DNA of 6,377 nucleotides from Bacillota bacterium. Its GTDB lineage: Bacteria; Bacillota; Clostridia; Christensenellales; CAG-138. A model generated the notes under the pieces. It saw only the letters and a list, made by a program, of their open reading frames with translations. It had not been told where the DNA came from and ran no database searches. Positions 6,376 to 6,377 of this stretch are shown here, in pieces (within the stretch, counting starts at the first letter, position 1; each line of letters begins with the position of its first letter). The stretch is from NCBI GenBank assembly GCA_023458355.1, contig JAEWZS010000031.1:1-6377 (forward strand). The letters run 5' to 3'. The position numbers were made by a program, and so were the translations under genes.

Positions 6376-6377
6376 AA

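Overview
The window looks like chromosomal DNA of a Gram-positive, low-to-moderate GC bacterium, most plausibly a clostridial (Firmicutes) gut or anaerobe lineage. That is an inference from protein style: a MarR tail of Firmicutes type, a short cytoplasmic GH2 enzyme, a Nudix protein with a WEFVGGK signature, and compact overlapping genes. No rRNA or other taxonomic marker is present.

There are two transcription units facing each other. Left, on the + strand (1-526): the last 51 codons of a MarR-family regulator, overlapping by four bases the start of a complete VOC/glyoxalase-fold protein. A perfect 10-bp stem with flanking A and T tracts (545-569) follows and can terminate transcription from both sides. 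Right, on the - strand (6375 down to 660): a 1049-residue protein joining a PLD-type nuclease, an SF2 helicase and a DUF3427-type C-terminus; a 113-residue protein of unknown function with a CxxC motif; a Nudix hydrolase; and a GH2 glycosidase.

The most interesting part is 2491-6375. The large protein has the domain order of SauUSI, the ATP-dependent type IV restriction enzyme of Staphylococcus aureus that cuts DNA containing modified cytosine. Its stop codon is one base from the start of the 113-residue gene, whose stop overlaps the Nudix start by four bases (ATGA). This spacing suggests the three are made together. A working hypothesis is a defence module pairing a modified-DNA nuclease with a nucleotide-sanitising enzyme and a small putative zinc protein. 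Only the co-location and the domain content are seen directly; the joint function is inferred.

The GH2 gene lies 58 bases beyond the Nudix stop on the same strand. It has both catalytic glutamates but lacks the NxK signature of beta-glucuronidases. Its sampled base composition is richer in GC than the helicase gene, so it may be an older host gene that the nuclease module sits next to. No tRNA, CRISPR array, insertion sequence or attachment site was recognised, and no gap between genes exceeds 133 bases.
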